A stretch of 41,575 nucleotides of DNA, from assembly GCA_003599855.1 (NCBI GenBank), contig QZKG01000053.1, forward strand, positions 1 to 41,575, written 5' to 3'. The notes beneath the pieces are model-generated. The model ran no database searches and was not told the origin of the DNA. It saw nothing but the letters and a program-made list of their open reading frames with translations. Below are positions 38,051 through 41,575 of this stretch, one piece after another. The translations under genes were made by a program, and so were the position numbers. Every line of letters starts with the position of its first letter. Within the stretch, counting starts at the first letter, position 1. This DNA is from Gaiellales bacterium (GTDB lineage Bacteria > Actinomycetota > Thermoleophilia > BMS3ABIN01).

Positions 38051-38074
38051 TGGCTGACAAGAAGTCGTCAGCCA
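38051..38074. terminator. Hairpin between the NlpC/P60 gene and the small membrane gene
   Basis: TGGCTGAC (38051-38058) and GTCAGCCA (38067-38074) are perfect inverted copies around eight bases. No T-run follows on either strand, so a weak terminator or an mRNA-processing hairpin. Confidence 0.4.
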
Positions 38075-38128
38075 CGATAATGCTACAGGAGCTGGAGCTA
38101 AAGTGGAAGTTGCCGCATCAGGCAGGAG

Positions 38129-39226
38129 TCAGGAGCCGCGAGCTTTTAACGGGAACCTGCGCGCACCCGCATAGTCACCATCGAAGCTCAGAGTACTGAT
38201 CTTGACCATCTCGCCGAAGCCTGACGCCTCGATATATTTGCCTTGCCCGATGTAAATGCCGACGTGGTGAGGATGTCCAGGCCCCCAGAAGATAAGGTCT
38301 CCTGGCTGGAGCATCTCGTTAGGGACAGGTACGCCCATGTTGTACTGGGAAGCGGCGTAATGGGGCAAGCTCACACCATGTTGAGCGTAAACATATTTCG
38401 TCAGGCCGGAGCAGTCGAAGCCATCCGGGCTTTCTCCACCCCAGACGTAGGGAACCCCAAGATACTGAAGCGCTGTTAAAACCACCTGCGCCTGGGTCTC
38501 ATCGGAGATCTGCAACTCAGCGAGCAGAGCTTCAGCTTCGGCTCTGGCCCGGAGCTGCTCCTGTAGCTGGCGCTCGGCTTCCTGCTGCAGGATCTGCTGC
38601 ACCTCAGCGTTTACCTGTCCCAGGAGCGCTTCGCGTTCGGCTACCAGCGACTCGACCGCTTCCTTTTGCCCAGACAGTTGCTTTTCCAGATCGAGTTGCT
38701 CTGACCGGCTGGCATCGATCTCTTCAGCCAGCTTACCGACCTCCTTCGCGCTTGCCTTGTACTGCATCTGGAGTTTGTAGTCCTGGTCATTGACTTTTTT
38801 CATGTAGCTCAGCTGAACATAGAAATCGTTGAAGTCATCGCTATTGGCCATGATCTCGATCACGTTTACCTTGCCAGCCTTATATATGCTGACCAGACGG
38901 TCGGACAGCTGCTGCTCTTCTACCCGGTAGCGCTCCCACAATGCGTCGAGGCGGATATGATTGTCTGCCAGTTCCAGGGTGAGTTCATCCAGGCGCACCC
39001 TCGTGGCATTGTAGTCTTCCACGAGGATCTCTAGCTCGCGGTTCAGGTTGGCTATGTCCGCCCTGATTGCGTCTGCCTGCTCTTCGAGCGACGAAACCCT
39101 TTGCAAGACTTCGCCCTCAGGTTCAAACCCATCAGGAAGCGACTGCGCTGTGCCCAGGCTCACGATCGACATCACCGCGGTAAAAGCGATGGTGGTGAGC
39201 AGCAATATCTTGGTGTATGCCCTCAT
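38129..39226 (-). CDS. Secreted coiled-coil NlpC/P60 peptidoglycan endopeptidase
   Basis: A 365-residue exported cell-wall hydrolase of the RipA type. An N-terminal signal peptide (LLLTTIAFTAVMSIVSLGTAQ) is followed by a long coiled coil (about 35-245, rich in Glu, Leu, Gln and Arg) and a C-terminal NlpC/P60 domain. The catalytic cysteine is C272 in GFDCSGLTKYVY, the histidine is H320 or H321 in HHVGIYIG, and GDLIFWG lies between. Such proteins cut the D-Glu-diaminopimelate bond of peptidoglycan stems during division; the coiled coil usually masks or positions the active site. No ribosome site is obvious before ATG 39226. It is divergent from the initiator tRNA gene. Confidence 0.9.
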   Translation of the reverse strand: MRAYTKILLLTTIAFTAVMSIVSLGTAQSLPDGFEPEGEVLQRVSSLEEQADAIRADIANLNRELEILVEDYNATRVRLDELTLELADNHIRLDALWERYRVEEQQLSDRLVSIYKAGKVNVIEIMANSDDFNDFYVQLSYMKKVNDQDYKLQMQYKASAKEVGKLAEEIDASRSEQLDLEKQLSGQKEAVESLVAEREALLGQVNAEVQQILQQEAERQLQEQLRARAEAEALLAELQISDETQAQVVLTALQYLGVPYVWGGESPDGFDCSGLTKYVYAQHGVSLPHYAASQYNMGVPVPNEMLQPGDLIFWGPGHPHHVGIYIGQGKYIEASGFGEMVKISTLSFDGDYAGARRFPLKARGS

Positions 39227-39351
39227 AGTTCTATTGGATGGTCGTCATTCAACTATGACCCTATCGGAAAATGGGTCTGATAAGTAAAGACGATAAATAA
39301 TACCTGCAAAGAAGAGGTCTGGATCGGGTTGATGCCGTATCGGAGTATAAC

Positions 39352-39379
39352 TGTCCAATAAATGTCTTTATGTTATAAT
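39352..39379 (+). promoter_or_regulatory. Promoter of the initiator tRNA gene
   Basis: A consensus TATAAT at 39374-39379 lies 11 bases before the tRNA, with a weak -35 (TGTCCA, 39352-39357) 16 bases upstream. Confidence 0.65.
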
Positions 39380-39390
39380 ATCGCCGGTGA

Positions 39391-40980
<1,590 letters not shown>

Positions 40981-40982
40981 TA

Positions 40983-41453
40983 TTAACCCACCCTAGCGCT
41001 TTTTTCGCCGCTTAAATCTTTTTCGAAATTAGCCCAAATCATAAGGCGAAGCCGGACCAGTTCTTCCGTCACTCCAAAATTATCTGCAATTTCATCAATA
41101 CGAGCCCGATCATCCATGAGTCGTGAAAGCTTGGAAAGTGGAATGAGCAGACAGGCGGCGAAAGCATTTGCCTGCTTCTCATGGTAATTGCCGAACGAGT
41201 AAATCCGCTTCTGCATGGCGAGATGGTTTCCGGCATGAAAGAGATGATGCCCGAGAGCATGGGCGATCAGCTCCCGCTTTTCCCGAATAGACAAGTCCGA
41301 ACGAACGACGATTGCCCCGCGAAAGTAAAACTCTTTCATCCTGCCCTTCATTTCTTCATACATGACAGAGAGACCCAGACTGTCTGTGATTCTGTCTAGG
41401 TCGTTTCCGTATGTCTCATTTAGCTGATTTGCCTTATCAATTACGCGCTTCAT
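40983..41453 (-). CDS. ImmA/IrrE-family protein with altered metallopeptidase motif
   Basis: A 156-residue protein of the ImmA/IrrE family. In ICEBs1 the ImmA protease cleaves the repressor ImmR and so induces the element; IrrE acts similarly in Deinococcus. The motif here is HALGHHLFH (H65, A66, H69), where the usual catalytic Glu of HExxH is Ala; the downstream HEKQANAFAACLLIP provides the third zinc ligand region. A dead or altered protease is possible, but some family members naturally carry HAxGH. The ATG overlaps the stop of the upstream gene by four bases, and the integrase starts two bases after its stop. Confidence 0.85.
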   Translation of the reverse strand: MKRVIDKANQLNETYGNDLDRITDSLGLSVMYEEMKGRMKEFYFRGAIVVRSDLSIREKRELIAHALGHHLFHAGNHLAMQKRIYSFGNYHEKQANAFAACLLIPLSKLSRLMDDRARIDEIADNFGVTEELVRLRLMIWANFEKDLSGEKSARVG

Positions 41454-41575
41454 TTTTTCTTTCCCTTGGGCCTGGCTCTCATGACTGCCTCGTATGCCCT
41501 AATTAATGATTGCTTTTCCTCCCGTGTCATATTCGGGACTTCCTTGAACATGAGCGTGAAAGCCGGATCATCAAG
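41450..41575 (-). CDS. C-terminal end of a probable XRE-type repressor, cut by the window edge
   Basis: The last 41 codons of a reverse-strand gene are visible. They read DDPAFTLMFKEVPNMTREEK onward to a basic tail ending in KKK. The motif of a predicted alpha-helix after 'LMFKEVPNMTREEKQ' is common at the C-termini of phage-type helix-turn-helix repressors that sit next to immA. The stop overlaps the immA start (ATGA), implying translational coupling. The DNA-binding part is outside the window, so the assignment rests on position and this short tail. Confidence 0.55.
   Translation of the reverse strand, partial: LDDPAFTLMFKEVPNMTREEKQSLIRAYEAVMRARPKGKKK

Overview
The window is a piece of chromosome that looks like an actinobacterium (Actinomycetota). 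The evidence is a gene for the actinobacterial-type integration host factor (mIHF) directly upstream of gmk-rpoZ-coaBC, the rapZ-yvcK-whiA cluster followed by gap-pgk, high GC in the first 20 kb, and frequent GTG and TTG starts. A type 1B dihydroorotate dehydrogenase with a PyrK partner and a five-heme lipoprotein cytochrome suggest a lineage with anaerobic or facultative metabolism, but the class cannot be fixed from sequence alone.

Region 1 (1-13 kb) is housekeeping. A pyrimidine operon (pyrB-pyrC-carA-carB-pyrK-pyrD) runs from carbamoyl phosphate to orotate with several overlapping junctions; pyrF does not follow. A 107-bp element with 14-bp terminal inverted repeats sits between pyrC and carA. 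After a reverse-strand lipoprotein comes mihF-gmk-rpoZ-coaBC, with mihF probably leaderless. Next are a lysine-tailed protein with homing-endonuclease-associated repeats and a 51-residue YtxH-like membrane protein.

Region 2 (13-20.7 kb) holds uvrC-ogt (DNA repair), rapZ-yvcK-whiA (overlapping genes linked to envelope precursors and growth control) and gap-pgk (lower glycolysis).

Region 3 (20.8-32 kb) is accessory and regulatory: the multiheme cytochrome lipoprotein, two promoter-plus-structured-RNA units (a free-standing RNA at about 22423-22572 and a structured leader at 22667-22810), an AMIN-like lipoprotein, a dienelactone-hydrolase-like protein, a cold-shock protein, a MalT-like STAND regulator with an AT-rich central segment, a membrane HD-GYP protein, and a V4R-GGDEF-receiver-LuxR regulator whose GGDEF and receiver signatures are both degenerate.

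Region 4 (32-39.4 kb) is a complete peptide/nickel-type ABC importer (binding protein, two permeases, two ATPases). It is divergent from the V4R regulator and preceded by an intrinsic terminator that has no annotated gene upstream. It is followed by a small membrane protein and a coiled-coil NlpC/P60 cell-wall hydrolase on the other strand.

Region 5 (39.4 kb to the end) is the edge of an integrated element: an initiator tRNA-Met gene whose 3' half is overlapped antisense by the last codons of a large serine recombinase, then an ImmA-like protein and the end of what is probably its partner repressor. The lower GC and integrase-ImmA-repressor order fit a prophage or integrative conjugative element. 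The most novel material is the pair of structured RNAs near 22.4-22.8 kb, the possible attenuator or sRNA upstream of the transporter, and the two unusual regulators.
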